Assembly: GCA_902805475.1 (NCBI GenBank)
Contig: CADCSX010000002.1
Coordinates: 992,001-1,056,000, forward strand
Reading direction: 5' to 3'
DNA: 64,000 nt
Source: Entonaema liquescens
Taxonomy: Eukaryota > Ascomycota > Sordariomycetes > Xylariales > Xylariaceae
Shown here: positions 21,981 to 34,498 of the stretch, one piece after another
How positions within the stretch are numbered: the stretch's first letter is position 1
Layout: each line of letters opens with the position of its first letter
Position numbers and translations under genes: made by a program
The notes under the pieces: generated by a model
Told to the model about the DNA's origin: nothing
What the model saw: only the letters and a program-made list of their open reading frames with translations
The model's database searches: none

Positions 21981-23883
21981 CTAGTTCGGGTCCTCGCCCA
22001 TGTAATTCTCCTTCTTTCTCTTGCCTAGGAACATACCCTTCAGCTCGTCGCGGAATCGAGTCGGAGGTTCGTTGTGCGCAGCTTCATAAGCGTCGATAGA
22101 GGGCTTCTCCCAGATCAGATCGGCTTGCGCGGGGGAGACGAATCTCGTGCGTCGGAAAAGTTTCCATCCGAAATATGTGCAGAAAGCCACGATAGCCATT
22201 GTATAGAAAGCAAAGAAGTTGCCGACATCCCATTTCCCGGGTAAGAATACGGAATAACCAAATGTGGCCTCGATGATAATCATCCACGCTAGACCGATAT
22301 ACCCACAGTACGGTTGGAAATAACCGTAGTACGGTAGTGAGCGGCGGTCAATGCCCTGCGCTTTTGTCGCATTGTAGAAGAAGATGTATGTCAAACTCAT
22401 AACAATGTAATTGATCATCTGCGAGCCCTGTGTGAGCGTAGCAAGCCATGTCACCACCTGCGCCGTGTTGTTTGACACTTGTAGGAATGACAAGAAGGGG
22501 AAAACCATGACGAGTGCGAAAGCGTAGACCGGGATACCGTTCTTAAGTGTCTTCTTAAAGATTTTCGGTGCCTGGCCGTCGCACGCGAGACCGTACAAGG
22601 ACCGCATCGCGCAGTATGTGTAGGCATTTCCAGCGCTAAAGATACTGGTGATCATGAGAGCGTTGACGACGTGAGGAAGTATTCCGACTCCTAGATTTTG
22701 CATCGCGATGACGTAGGGCGAGCCGGCAGCAGTTCCAGTATCGGCATTTTGCAGGGTTTCGTCGTTGTATGGAAGGACGGTGCCGACGCAAAGTGCGCCG
22801 CCGATGAAGAAGATGGCGAATCGCCAGTAAACGGTTTTAAATCCATTTTTAAGATATGTTCGCGGGCGCTCTGCCTCTCCGGCAACCATGGCAAGGTACT
22901 CGGGTCCCACGACGGTGAAACCTGCAGAGTAGACTGAACCAAGAAAACCCTCAAAACGGCCCAGTGCGCCATCGTGAAGATACTCGGCGAATGACCCTGG
23001 ATTTGACCAATACCGGAAACCGTAGGCATCGTGTTGGGGGTTACCCCCACACATCGTGACTAGAGTAAACATGTATAGGATGCAGATAAGCAGGATCTTG
23101 CCACTGGATAACCAGAACTCGGCTTCGCTAGACGATCTAGATTAGCAACGATTCTAATTGGGGTAACTAAATTGGTCTGAGCGGTCGCGGGGTCGTGGAG
23201 TACGAATCTACGATAATGCTAGGCGATATGCTGGGGTTGTTAGGTTGGAGTTATGCACGTACCCAAAATATTGCACGGCCACGATATTGATAAGGCTATC
23301 ATTCATGTTAATTAATCTGTCGTCCAATGTTGCAATGGCCAAGAGTTTAAAGGAGGGTCACATACGCATAGAGTACAATGCATGCTATACAAATGGCTGC
23401 CGGGGGGATATCGTCCCTCCAGTATCCAAGTACCAAATTGATAGCAGATATCTCGAAGGGGATAAGGCAGGCCTCATAGAGGAAGAAATTCCATCCGGCC
23501 ATGAACCCCAGAGCTTCGTCGACCCATCTACCAGCCATTCGAATGAATGAGCCAGACACGGGCATATAGGTGACCATCTCGGCCATAGAGTTGTTCACCA
23601 TACCAACCATGATAGCATAGATGGTATACCCGATAAGAAGACTGCCTGGTCCGCCCTTGGCAAGACCACCACCGATACTCACGAAGAGAGCGGTACCAAT
23701 ACTGCCACCGATGGCAATCAATTGGATCTGGCGGTTACCCAAGTGGCGGAGGAGTTGATCGTCAGTCGAGACTTCAACTAAAGTCTCGCGAATGTCAGCG
23801 TCAGAGCCTTCGCCCTTTTCACTCATAGCCCTTTGAGGCTGTGGTGAAGACGCCGGCTGAGACTTGTCGTGTGCTACCGCCAT
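21981..23883 (-). CDS. APC/YAT-family amino-acid permease
   Basis: Exons 23883-23366, 23295-23263 (only 33 nt) and 23136-21981 on the minus strand give 568 aa. Helix 1 is preceded by LGNRQIQLIAIGGSIGTALF, the amino-acid permease signature, and GPEYLAMVAGEAERPRTYLK is the conserved loop around helix 6. Twelve membrane segments are expected, with hydrophilic N- and C-tails. The C-tail (residues ~520-568) is short and Lys-rich. It takes up amino acids with protons at the plasma membrane; the substrate range cannot be told from sequence alone, and general, proline or arginine specificity are all possible. The 33-nt micro-exon joins AYALINIVAVQYFG across two introns in correct phase. Confidence 0.9.
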
Positions 23884-26800
23884 ATTGAGAGCACGACAGT
23901 GAACTCCGCTGAGAGAGCGGAATGCTGGAGAGGGTATAAGAAGATTGTTGAAAGTGTAGTGGCCCCGATATCATTATAGTGCGCACGCGATGGCGTCTTC
24001 GTTTTCCGCGGTCGGAAATACAATAATATAGTATGGATGAAACACCAAAAAGTCCTACCTAAAAATCCAATACCTCAGCTAGAGACGGGAAAGCGAAGGT
24101 AAATAAAAAGAAAAGGAAATTTAAGAGAGAGATGGAAAAGTGATCGACCAAGTTAAGTTTTCTAAAGAGTACCTATTACAGCGTCCAAGGTACATGTTGC
24201 AAGGTACCTGTTGCCCATGACCGTATAGTAGTGTAACCTTAACCCGGCCTATGTCATCATTTCTTACAGGGGGTCTTATAACAAAGGTGGGGAAATGAGC
24301 CGCTATCGCCCCTCTCCGACAAGGGACCTGATTGTCGGATCAGTGGGGGGTACACCGCTGTTCGCGTGATGGTCAGCCGGATCGGCTCAGCGCCGAAGCC
24401 CCGGGGCAATTGAATTGATGTTAATCGGGAATTAAGAATTTGTGTAATGTCGCAGCGTTGGTAATACCATGTCCTACTATTGCATTTTTGCAATTGAGTA
24501 TCGGGCGACATTTGTTACGACCAAGATTACCGGGATGCCGATTTGGGTATAGACCAATTGATAAAATGTATCTTGTACCATGCATGTCATTTACACTACA
24601 TCGTGGTTACGCCAAGACTGGATACGACGCAGGCAAGGAAGAAAGGAAAATTAAATTCGCCTACTATGGATATGTAGTATGCTCGCTAAATATTAGGTAT
24701 TCCTCTCTTATTCGTACAGCCAAGCTAGGCTCTGGACCAAGTCCCTCTAAGCAACCCCAAGCAGCTTCAAGCAGCCAATCAACTCTTTTTCGAGTACGTA
24801 TATACGCGGGCTCCCCAGTAGCATTCAAGGGTTCAGCTCCGCCAGGTTTCTCCAGGGTCTTATAAGCTGGGATGCACGATGCCGTAATTGTGCCTGGAGT
24901 AAAATAATAGACCTGCCCTTCTTAGGAAACTAGCCAAACGGACCGCTGTTAGAAAATTCCATCAACGCAAACATTGGATTCTTTTAATCTTGTTACCGAC
25001 ATGCTAGGCAGGTAGGAATGCATTTGTCTTGATGGATTAAGTTTAGGTTCACATACCCAGATCAAAGCTGTTAATTAAATCGGCGATTAGGCTAGTATGA
25101 TAGTGTTGCCTCTTCTACGCAAATAGTAGTATAGCCAAGTCATGTCACAGTTGTAGATGTATGTCTAATCTCGGACAATACTTCTGACTGCCAGTGTACT
25201 TAGTTGAACCCTTCCAGCGCAGATCAGAAGCGAGGTGGCACGTGTGCATGTTGTTTCGAGCGCTGATCCTCACCCACCCAAGTTGCATCTTGACGGCTGA
25301 TCCTGGGCTTTACCGAGCCTTCAACGGTCCTCGGTCCAAGATGCGACGAGAGTGGTCTATATTAAAGGTCGTCGCATTCTTCAACTCAACTAAAGATATA
25401 GCTGAAACTCGGTAGCCGATATGATAGCAGGTAGACTTAAGAATGCAACGTAATGCGTACTATTGGTTTCACCGAAACGGTACTGGATTTCTTTGTCGAC
25501 CGGCGCCGAGCTTTAGGATTGAAGGCACAGACATTCCGGTGGAAAATGGCTTGGGAAAACGGCAGGAGCGGCAAGGAACGGCATACGCTATTGGATAAGT
25601 TTTCGGGGCAACAGCGGCCATTACAGAGGCGCATGCAGAAGACTGTTTTTAGCGTCGCAAAGTTTTAGGGCTGAGTGGCGCTACAAACCGTCCCTTTATC
25701 AGACGGTCTGGCGGTGCAAGAGGTACCTATACCCACATAGAGGTTATATGCCTTCCAATCAGGTGTCATGAATTACCCAGATACATGGTTGTCGGCTAAT
25801 AGATACATTCGCCAAGCAGCCGCCGAATATGATATGTTATGTATACTTTTATTCATTACCTAAGGTGTATTTTAATTGTGCTTTCAACTAACTCATTGAA
25901 TGGCGAATAGAAACATCGTACTCTTAGGATCATGAAGTATATACTAGTTAACTAACTAAACGGAGAAACATATGAGTTTTCGGAATATTATGTATATTAT
26001 ATCATCATGACGTATTTCTGACAAAAGAAAACACACCATACAGAATTATGTGGCGTAAAGGCAGAAAGGTAACCTGTGTACAACCATCTCCGTGTATACC
26101 ATAGGCAGTAATATACTACGCTGTTGGCGAACAGTGCAAGTATTTCACTTACGCGGCAAATCGGACCATAACATGCTTTTCTTAAACTACCTAAAACCAA
26201 CCTTAGGAAAATAGCGCCGCCTATGGCTACTGAGACCTGGCTACTGAGACCTGGCTAGTGTACGCCGTATGGCCGTATGGGATCACCACTGGGGGGCTAA
26301 TGCAGAGCAATTAAAAACACGCTGTTCAATACCCCACACCCACCCATCGTTACCCCACGGCAGCGTATTTCGAGACCCTTAACCCTCCAAAATCCTCTAA
26401 AATAGGTACAGTACCTCGCCTGTACGATCAACTACTAATTGTAGTAAAGTCGTAAAAAGGACAAAAGGGTTCCGAGTCTCTTGGATATACAGCGCATAAG
26501 TTGACAATAGTGAAATGGTTGATATAAAGTATTTGACAAGTTCGCACTCACATTGCTCACATTGTTAACACAACGTACTTAGTCTAAGATGAACAGAATG
26601 CAACAAGAATCCTCAGAGTCGCACGAAAAGCGTACGCTCAACTTACATATATAAAGAGGTATCAATCTAACATTTTAATAAGAATACGATTACATCAATT
26701 ATCTATTAACTGATATTACTTAATCTCGTAGCAACGTAACTATACATTTTGCTTAACTTCAGACTTCATGATTCTATTGCGCAACCCAGATACGAGCCAC

Positions 26801-27358
26801 CATCGCATAAATATTGTCTGCGGAAAGTCATTTCAATAAGTTAAAACCTATCATAATGAAGTAAATATGAAGGAAATATGAAGGAAATAACATTATGCCA
26901 CCCTTGATAACAGATTTTACTTTTAAACACCTGCTGTTTATCATTGCTCATACGTGTCCATATCAGTGCCTTATTCCGCTTAAATTTGGTAGACTTATCA
27001 ATGTTCAAGTTTCAATTACATGCATAAGGCAATGTCAAAATGAGATACTCTGATAACTACAAACCATTAAGAGCCAACCAAGTACGCAGGTCCCACCCAA
27101 AGGGCGCGAAGATGTATACAACTAGCCACGCGGTGCTAGTATCGCAACCTCGAAGTGGCCTTGCTTCTCCGTGCTCGGGCTCTTAGAGTTAGCCGTTGAT
27201 GAATCTTATATTACGCTTCGACTACTTACCAATATCTTAACATCACAATCAACTAATTTAGAAGCACTTCAATTTCAAATAATCCCAATTGATATTCCGA
27301 GACTCACAACTTTTCTTTCTCTCGGAATTGTATCGATATTATCTCACTCCGCCCCGCA
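23884..27358. other. Long gene-poor spacer
   Basis: About 3.5 kb without a supported gene. Open frames at 24257-24865, 25194-25668 and 27171-27519 are short, overlap on both strands and show no motif. The part from about 25800 to 27100 is AT-rich. A 14-bp direct repeat GGCTACTGAGACCT occurs twice in tandem at 26225-26252. Near 24030-24150 is purine-rich sequence upstream of the permease, probably its leader/promoter. Confidence 0.55.
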
Positions 27359-29084
27359 ATGATATCTACAAGAGGAAAAGGTTGGGCGAATTTCTACTTC
27401 GCCCACGGCAAGTTAGACAGCTATCATGCTTCAAACAATCCAACTGGGCCTGTAAATTTTTTATTTGCCGAGAATGTGAGTTTATAATGAGCGGATTATC
27501 TAGGTTGCAGAGATACTGATACGAAATATAGTGGCTTTCGCATGAAGATCTGACAGAATTCATCAACACTCATGTAAGACGCGTTCTTATCATTAAGCTC
27601 GCAACTCCGGATCTCTAACAAGACTTTGATCCTCAGAACAAATTCGATTCACAACTATGCGCATATGGTGAAGGGTACACCGGTACGGTTCGGCTACGAG
27701 CCGCAATGGCGAAACACTTGAATGCGCATTTCCAGCCAGCCAAGACGATCGACCCTGAGGAAATCACTTTCGCAGCCGGGGTCACAGCTCTCAACGAAGC
27801 CTCCGCCCTGCTGACCTGCAACCCGGGGAATCAGGAGGGTATCCTACTTGGCGGACCTGTTTACGGAGCCTTTTCTCGAGATCTGACGATGAGAACTGGG
27901 TAGGTACCTATTATTCCTAGGGTTATCTAATCATCTATTCTAACAAGTCTGCCTTCAAAGTGCGATCTTGGAGTACGTGGATGTTGGGGACACAGAGCAG
28001 TTCTCTCCGGATTGCGTCGCGGCTTTTGAGGCAGGCTTCGAAGCTGCGAAAGCGCGCGGCGTCAATATTAAAGCGCTGATTATCTGCAACCCTCATAACC
28101 CACTGGGTAAGGCCGTGAACTACATTACATGACTCTACGACGAAATAACTGATTCCTTCTATAGGACGATGCTATACTCGCGAGGCTCTGATTGGGCTCA
28201 TGCGCTTTTGTGCGTCAAAGGGGATTCATCTGATAAGCGATGAAATATACGCTCTCTCGGTCTTCCGTCGAAGCGATCGCTCATCCGAGGAGTTTACTTC
28301 CGTACTGGCTATTGACCCTACTGGAATCATTGATCCCGCCCAGGTACAGGTGTTTTACGGCATGTCGAAAGTACGCTACAATACATCCCCTAACTTCTAG
28401 CCTGATTTTAACTTGATACCTAGGACTTCGGCGCAGCTGGAATGCGACTAGGCTGCCTCATATCTCGCAACGCCGAGTATACTAAAGCGGCTCGCGCTAT
28501 ATGGTATGAACTTTACTATTCACAAAACCTGGCATATTGTGCTTACACAGAACCAGCTGCTTCTCTTCTCCTTCCCAGTTTTCAATGGATCTAGCAGCCA
28601 AACTTCTTGACGATCAAGAGTATGTGACGAAATTCCTCGAGAAGTCGCAAAACCTGTTACTCCGACATCGTTTGATAGCCGAAGGCCTCCTTGACGAGGC
28701 AGGTGTCGGTTACCACAAAAAGGGGTATGTGAATCCCAGCATAGAGTTATAAATCGCCTCATCGGCCTAACCATGATGCAGGAATGCCGGTCTTTTCATA
28801 TGGCTTGACTTGGCCCCTTTCCTACCCCTAGGGGAAACTAATGGGGATGCATGGGAAGCCGAAAAGTTACTTGCCCAACGTTTCGACAAGGCCGGTGTTG
28901 CCATGTCAACAGGGGGTCAGTACCACGCCCCGAAGCCCGGTGGGTTCCGCCTAGTGTATTCTTTCCCGGAAGATGCCCTGAGGGAAGGAATCAGGAGGTA
29001 AGCCATTATTCCCCATTCCTCAAAGTCGTGGTTCGAAGCGCATATTGACAATAACCCAGAATATTGCTTGTTTTGAAGCAATAA
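27359..29084 (+). CDS. ACC-synthase-like PLP aminotransferase (class I/II)
   Basis: Nine exons: 27359-27475, 27532-27573, 27637-27899, 27961-28106, 28165-28370, 28424-28503, 28557-28724, 28782-28997 and 29060-29084; 420 aa with every phase consistent. It starts MISTRGKGW, as in fungal 1-aminocyclopropane-1-carboxylate synthase-like proteins. CAYGEGYTGTVRLRAAMAKH is the substrate/cofactor region, ICNPHNPLG the Asn motif, DEIYALSVF the Asp/Tyr motif. YGMSKDFGAAGMRLG holds the Schiff-base Lys258, and exon 5 ends exactly after that codon. FRLVYSF near the end carries the carboxylate-binding Arg. Members act on S-adenosylmethionine or, in many fungi, are plain aminotransferases or secondary-metabolite enzymes; the true reaction cannot be decided here. 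It stands alone in a gene-poor stretch. Confidence 0.9.
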
Positions 29085-29371
29085 TCCTATTGTTCGCAGC
29101 GGACTTTTTTGTTCCAGACTTCTTTGTACTAGAGGAAAAAGGGTGGTTCGTCAGTGCTTAAGGATTTGGACCTCCTGCGGTAAACAAGGTGCTTTATTGT
29201 TCATCTAGACCTGTCTCCGTGATTAGCCATAAATAAACCAATTCTATTAGAATACCATGCGATGAGCGTGATTCGCTCAACGGTCTATATGTCGACCAAT
29301 CATCCTTGTTGCACCCTCGCACAACTTCTAAATTTATCCATACTTCATACTATATCTTGAACCTCTTTTAA

Positions 29372-30937
29372 ATGGCGGCGGGCACAAATACTAGGAAGCG
29401 ACTTATTGATGACCTAGGCCTGAACTGGTCATCAAGCCAGAGAGATGAATATCTTGCCAAAGTTAAGGTCGTTGACCTACCAAGACTAGGAGCACCATAC
29501 TCGGTACCTAAGTTTTCCACGACGGTGACGTTTAAGGCGGGACAGCCGTGGTGTGAGTATTGGGAAGGTAAGCCCATAAAGGACCCTTGCTATAACAATG
29601 GGTTTCGCCAGGAAATCACAGCCGACGATTACTCACATGTTAATTATATCGTACCTCAAGACGAGAGCGTCATCTTCCGCGATATAGATTCGAAAGAGAT
29701 CGTCCTCGTGGTTCTTCGTGATTTCGTACCTGACGAGGATCTTAGAAAGGCGATGATAAACGTGTGTCAGGAGCTCGTCGCATACCACCGGGGTGATAAG
29801 CGCGAGGACCCAGGGATGACCTGTCACTTTGGGTATAGTGATGGGTCACGACGTGACCGCCAGGTTCTACTGGCCACATCTTGTGTGGAATTGGACACAG
29901 ATGAGAAGGTAAACAACGAGACTGACATGAATAATAAAGCACGGGGCATGGCTACAATTGTATGGGACTTGATGAAGTCTAAGTTTCCCGCTGAAATTAC
30001 TGATGACTGCAGTATCATCCGAGGGAATAACTTCCCTCGAATGAATATGATGAATGATAACGAAACCTTCACTTTTGAGATAGGTGGTAAAGATATCACT
30101 TTTGATACAGGCGAGAACGGGTTAGAACTTCCGCCGCCATCAGCAACGTCGGCTGTCCATTATGCACACCGCGAACATATGGAGATCCACGGCAACTCTT
30201 GGATTGTTGCTTGTACCATCAACGCCCCTGGCGGTCCTACCCAAAAAAATCGTTGCTACCTAGCAGCGTACGGTATTATGATGCTTCCTGCTACTAACAC
30301 CGCAAGTGCATGGCGTCCTTGGGACTATCACGGCACTAGGCTTCACGAGATGGAACCGAGCCCCGACGGTCAAGAGCAGTTTGAAATTCGTAAGGATGGG
30401 GGGCTAAATAAGGATACGGTATTCAAAATCTTAAAGTCGATCAAGGCGGCCCGGAAGAAGTCTACCTGGCTTGATGATAGTCGCCAATGGAAAGTAACTA
30501 AAGCGATATCGCCGAAAGCTAGTTCACCCAAGCTGAGTTCTCTAAAAGCCAGATCACCCCAGATTCATTCCCCGAAGTCAGGCTTGCTAGAAACTAAAGC
30601 CGAACCTGCGTCATCCCGGTATACCTTGCGCGCAAGAACTACTAAGCCAAAGTATTATAGTGAATCGGATTCTGAGGCTCCTGAACGTTTTAACTCCGAC
30701 CTTGATTATGAACCTGGTTCCGAATCAGGAATAGAAACCGAAGTCGAAACCGAAGTCGAAACCGAAATGGAAACTGAAATCGAGACTGAACCCGAGACTC
30801 CGTCAGAGTCTAGTAATGAGTCAAGAACCGGAACTCGCCATGGTCCGAGATATTCGACGACCTCGTTTAGACCAATTAATGATCCTAACCGTAGGGAAAG
30901 CCCTTACAGCGATTCGGATGACGAAATGTACGAGTAA
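29372..30937 (+). CDS. Unrecognised fungal protein with conserved-looking core and acidic repetitive tail
   Basis: A single exon of 521 aa. Residues 1-350 look globular and rich in His, Trp and Cys: PGMTCHFGYSDGSRRDRQ (~147-164), AHREHMEIHGNSWIVACT (~267-284), and WRPWDYHGTRLHE (~314-326). Conserved-looking His residues in HRE and DYHGT settings could be metal ligands as in double-stranded beta-helix oxygenases, but this is only a suggestion. Residues ~370-420 carry Ser-Pro-Lys repeats (KASSPKLSSLKARSP) and ~445-480 an acidic run of (E/T)-rich tetrads encoded by a 12-bp DNA repeat near 30735-30790. It ends in SDSDDEMYE. No signal peptide or membrane span; the basic and acidic tails suggest a nuclear protein. 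No known family could be named. Confidence 0.6.
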   Translation: MAAGTNTRKRLIDDLGLNWSSSQRDEYLAKVKVVDLPRLGAPYSVPKFSTTVTFKAGQPWCEYWEGKPIKDPCYNNGFRQEITADDYSHVNYIVPQDESVIFRDIDSKEIVLVVLRDFVPDEDLRKAMINVCQELVAYHRGDKREDPGMTCHFGYSDGSRRDRQVLLATSCVELDTDEKVNNETDMNNKARGMATIVWDLMKSKFPAEITDDCSIIRGNNFPRMNMMNDNETFTFEIGGKDITFDTGENGLELPPPSATSAVHYAHREHMEIHGNSWIVACTINAPGGPTQKNRCYLAAYGIMMLPATNTASAWRPWDYHGTRLHEMEPSPDGQEQFEIRKDGGLNKDTVFKILKSIKAARKKSTWLDDSRQWKVTKAISPKASSPKLSSLKARSPQIHSPKSGLLETKAEPASSRYTLRARTTKPKYYSESDSEAPERFNSDLDYEPGSESGIETEVETEVETEMETEIETEPETPSESSNESRTGTRHGPRYSTTSFRPINDPNRRESPYSDSDDEMYE

Positions 30938-31884
30938 AAAGTTGTCTTTGAGTCAAAATGGATGCGTAGTAACGTAAGAAGTCTGAGCGATACCTAGGGA
31001 TGATACCGCCTAAGGCAGGAAGTAGCCCTAGCTGCATGAGAGACTTGTAGATGCTCCTAGGTACCTAATTATACATAATCGTTGGCCAGAAGTAATAAAA
31101 ATGAAGATTGCGACCATGCGAGTGAAGAATGAGAACATAGGTTTATTAATGTATAATGGATTGGTACCCGTTGCTGAATTTAATGAACTTCTTTAGAGAA
31201 TGTGCAGTGCAAGTATCACCTGGCCCCCTTTAACACTCATGCGATGTGAACTATCCAACTTTTACTATCCCAGAGGCATATCGGTAATCTCAAAGATTTT
31301 TTCGTACGTTATTTTTAAGCTAATCATATATTCTTTAGACAATTCGGTATCTGTCAAGAATTAGAAACATTTAAAACTTAAAATCGCAATGTCCAATGCT
31401 AATAACAATAGTGCGTGTATATGCCGGGACATGCGCAGAATGCGCAGATAAACCGCATCCGGCCGTAGAAAGTCGGACGTACATGGAGGCCCCATCTACC
31501 ATCCTAGGAAAGATATTTCGCTAGTTTATTGACGTGCTTGATGACTTGGCTCTTATTTGGAGGGACTAGGGAGCTTCGCTCACTGATTGACTGTTACGCC
31601 GAAGCTGAGAGGTCCAATCATGGAGAGCAAACCGTAACGCTCCTTGAGGACATATAGTCTAGCTCCTATGAAGGAACGTGTGGTAGATCTCAATCGATAA
31701 CTGAGTTATTTCATGTTGGTCGCCCTCATATTAGTACTTTGATGAACTCTAGAAGTTGACCAATCGACTGGTAGATAAGTGCCTGGACATAGAATAGATA
31801 CCTACGTAACCTTAGGTTCTTACTCCGTAAGAGGTAAGAATCAGACAACCGAGCACACTTATATCATAAAATAATCATTTAACC
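30938..31884. other. Convergent intergenic spacer
   Basis: AT-rich, no supported gene. Lies between the 3' ends of the 521-aa protein gene and the Zn2Cys6 regulator. Confidence 0.5.
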
Positions 31885-33708
31885 TCATACAATCAAGCAA
31901 TCGATCTTAAAGCCTTGTAGTTGCATGAGCCAATGACTGCTGATCTTTTGATGCGACGAAGCGATCAATGCGTCACCCGAAGAACATCCATCTGCTTCCA
32001 ATTCCTCAGCCGCTAACGAACCATCTCTCATGCGCCATATTTCCACGAGCGTCTCCATCGTTGATGTAAGCATCCCCCAAGGGCAGAGGTCCCTCATATC
32101 GCGTAGCCGATCTATCACCCACGTCCTACGGGTCTCATCCGCTGTCTCGACACCGGTAAGAAATATAGGCCACGTAGCGAATTTGAATAGGGGGCTATTA
32201 GTTGGAACGAAGGAAAGATGATGTAGAATAGTGGTGGCTAGGTCTGCGGTGCCGGGAAGGGCTGAAATGACTTCGTCCTCTTGGCGAGGAACTAGGCGTG
32301 GTAACTCTGGCGCAACTAGAAGAATATAGAGAAAAACAGCAGCGCGGTAAGTAGCAGCGATGTGCCTCCGATAGTGCAGCTCAGTCTCATCTGCGTAACC
32401 GACGACTGCTGAAACCTGTGCACAGACTTTGGCAGCCCAAGCGTCGCTATCAAATGCCTGAATCTCATGTAAGAGTGAGAGACAAGACTTTATTTGCCTG
32501 TCATTCAAGACACTGGTCTCATTTGACCTGATATCCCTTGCTAGCTGCGAGGTTCGATAAATTGCGTATAGTAAGCTGGAAGGACAACTATGATAACTAT
32601 TGGCCTCGGTGCGGAGAAGGATATTGTGGATTTCGATATCATCTTCATCAAAGGCTGAGGGTGCTGTTATAAACTTATTACTAGATGATACAAGTGAGTC
32701 AAGTGCATTACTCCAGATGTAATAGGCCATGGAGTCTGAAGCAATATAATCACGAACACTTAGGGACTGGGATGGTGTCGTAGGACGATGAGTGAATGGT
32801 AGCGAAATGAGTGCATCGTACGCCGTAAAATCTGGACTGGAGGCATAGTCTTCTTCTGGCTCTAATTTTAAGTAAGTCGGGTTCAGAGGATTAGATGTCC
32901 TCATACGAAGAAGTGTGCCGACGAAGTTCATGTGAGCCCGCCAGCCACCCTTCCCGGAATCAATCAACGCAAAGTTGACGAAAAGAGCACAGCAGCAAGT
33001 AGCGCATCTCTCCCTGCGTCATTGCTCTCGACGTCGCCCAGAACCTTGTGATGCTCTATGACATTCTGTAGAGACTTTATAGCTCTCTGTCGAGCATTTA
33101 AGGCGTCTACTAAAGACTCGGCTGCCGGCCTGGGGCTTTTTTGCCAGCGCGCAGCATTGCAGAAGTGTAAAGCAGATGCTGCAATGAGAATTTCTCGAAG
33201 GAAAGGGTACTTCTGAGATAGAGGGATAAGGTCTCTGAACGGATTGGCACCACGACGGGGTGAATCATAAATAATGAGATCTTGACAGAAACGGGTAGAG
33301 TCTAGATATCGTTAGGTCGGCGGTGAGTGATAGTGGGGATGAGCTGGAAGGGCACTCACAGTAATTAAGATAATGCCGTGATGATAGGTTTAAGTCTTTA
33401 AATAGTGGATCTAATAATGTGAAATTAGGAGACCAGAGTCGACTGTTTTTAGGAAATACTAGAGACTGGTCTCCGTAGGTTGGATCGTCTGGCTGGGATG
33501 TGATATGCTCCCGGCATTTGGTGAAGGTGTAGACGGGAGGCTTCGCCGATGTTCGGTCTCCGGGGGTCTTGTTACCAACCCATTTATATAGCTTTCCGTA
33601 TCCAAGACATTCTTGTCCGGTGCTCGTACACTTATGACATCCGGGGACAGACCGGTCGCATCGCAAGCGCCGGCTCCGACAGTTATGACAAGCCTTCAGC
33701 GCAACCAT
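31885..33708 (-). pseudogene. Zn2Cys6 transcription factor with an apparent 1-nt frame break
   Basis: Exon 1 (33708-33360) starts MVALKACHNCRSRRLRCDRS and continues to a full Zn2Cys6 cluster ending in TSTGQEC. It splices (intron 33359-33302) to exon 2 at 33301. The reading then runs in frame through LSQKYPFLREILIAASALHF to LLAAVLF, where it meets a stop. The expected continuation VNFALIDSGKGGWRAHMNF is open in another frame down to 31885. The break falls at a run of four T on the minus strand (32981-32984); one more base would restore the family pattern. Either the gene is newly inactivated, or the base is a sequencing/assembly error. Without the break it would be a fungal_trans-2-type regulator of about 590 aa acting in the nucleus. 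It diverges from the MFS transporter at 34641, a common pairing of regulator and target. Confidence 0.75.
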
Positions 33709-34198
33709 GGGGTATGATTAAGCGCCAAAGGTGTGAAATATTTAGATGTGACGGTGTGATAAGCGGGATTAATCCCCATGTAAATGGCGATCGTTTAGAT
33801 GAATAACGAGTGCTGCCAGATCAAGGGTATTAGATCGAACGAAGATCTGTAGGCTTGCTTCAAGGCCTGAGTGTGGCCTAGACCGAAGACAGACGAAGCT
33901 TGGCTAAACGACGATATGAGGTTTGCGTCGATCTTGTTAATTCACATGTCTTTCTTGGCATTCGATATTGCCTTGCTGAAATATCAAGGGGTCTGGAGAA
34001 GACCATTGGGTAGATCATCAGTGGTGACTTCAAACTTGACTACCGAGTTATGTAATAAAGCGAGTGAGAAACCGACGATGTTAGGTCAATGAAGCATATT
34101 TGGGTATTTTATTACAACATGATTTGTAAAAAGTTCTTTAACAAGTGGAGTCAACGGGGCAACGTTTAAACTTTGGCATCACGTACAATTTATCTAGC
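33709..34198. other. Intergenic, part of the divergent promoter between regulator and MFS gene
   Basis: No supported gene. It starts upstream of the Zn2Cys6 regulator start codon and ends at the small orphan gene. Confidence 0.5.
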
Positions 34199-34498
34199 CT
34201 ATACCACAAAGGGTAGCCAAGACTCAAGTTGTGCATTGTTGGGTCCAGTATAATCTTCTCTTAGTTTCTGCTTCGCGAATGTTAGCCAATTAGAGATTTG
34301 AGTACCCCGGAAATGGTACCCAGCGTTCCCGTTAACATCCACATCTTCGATTGCATAATTCGATGGAGAATTCCCAATATGGTGGCCAAGATACATTTCC
34401 CGCAGTTTCTGAAGTGACTTTTCATGACACTAAGAAGACGGTGACTGGATCTTTGCTAAGTCTTTCCTCTGGTGACCGCTACATAAAACACTTACCAT
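34199..34498 (-). CDS. Possible small orphan gene, 77 aa, tentative
   Basis: Exon 2 (34429-34199, minus) encodes 76 residues including HHIGNSPSNYAIEDVDVNGN and ends NAQLESWLPFVV. Upstream a good intron (34495-34430, GTAAGT to TTCTTAG) precedes it, and the bases immediately before the donor read ATG, so a model with a one-codon first exon is possible (34498-34496). The same frame also stays open upstream (FLNLFHRIPFLNINTRD) back to another AG, so this may instead be the 3' end of a gene truncated by the promoter of the MFS gene. I do not recognise the protein. Confidence 0.3.

Noticed and set aside
24257..25668. Several frames of 65-141 codons
   Set aside because: Overlap on both strands, no shared motif, no splice model; chance open frames.
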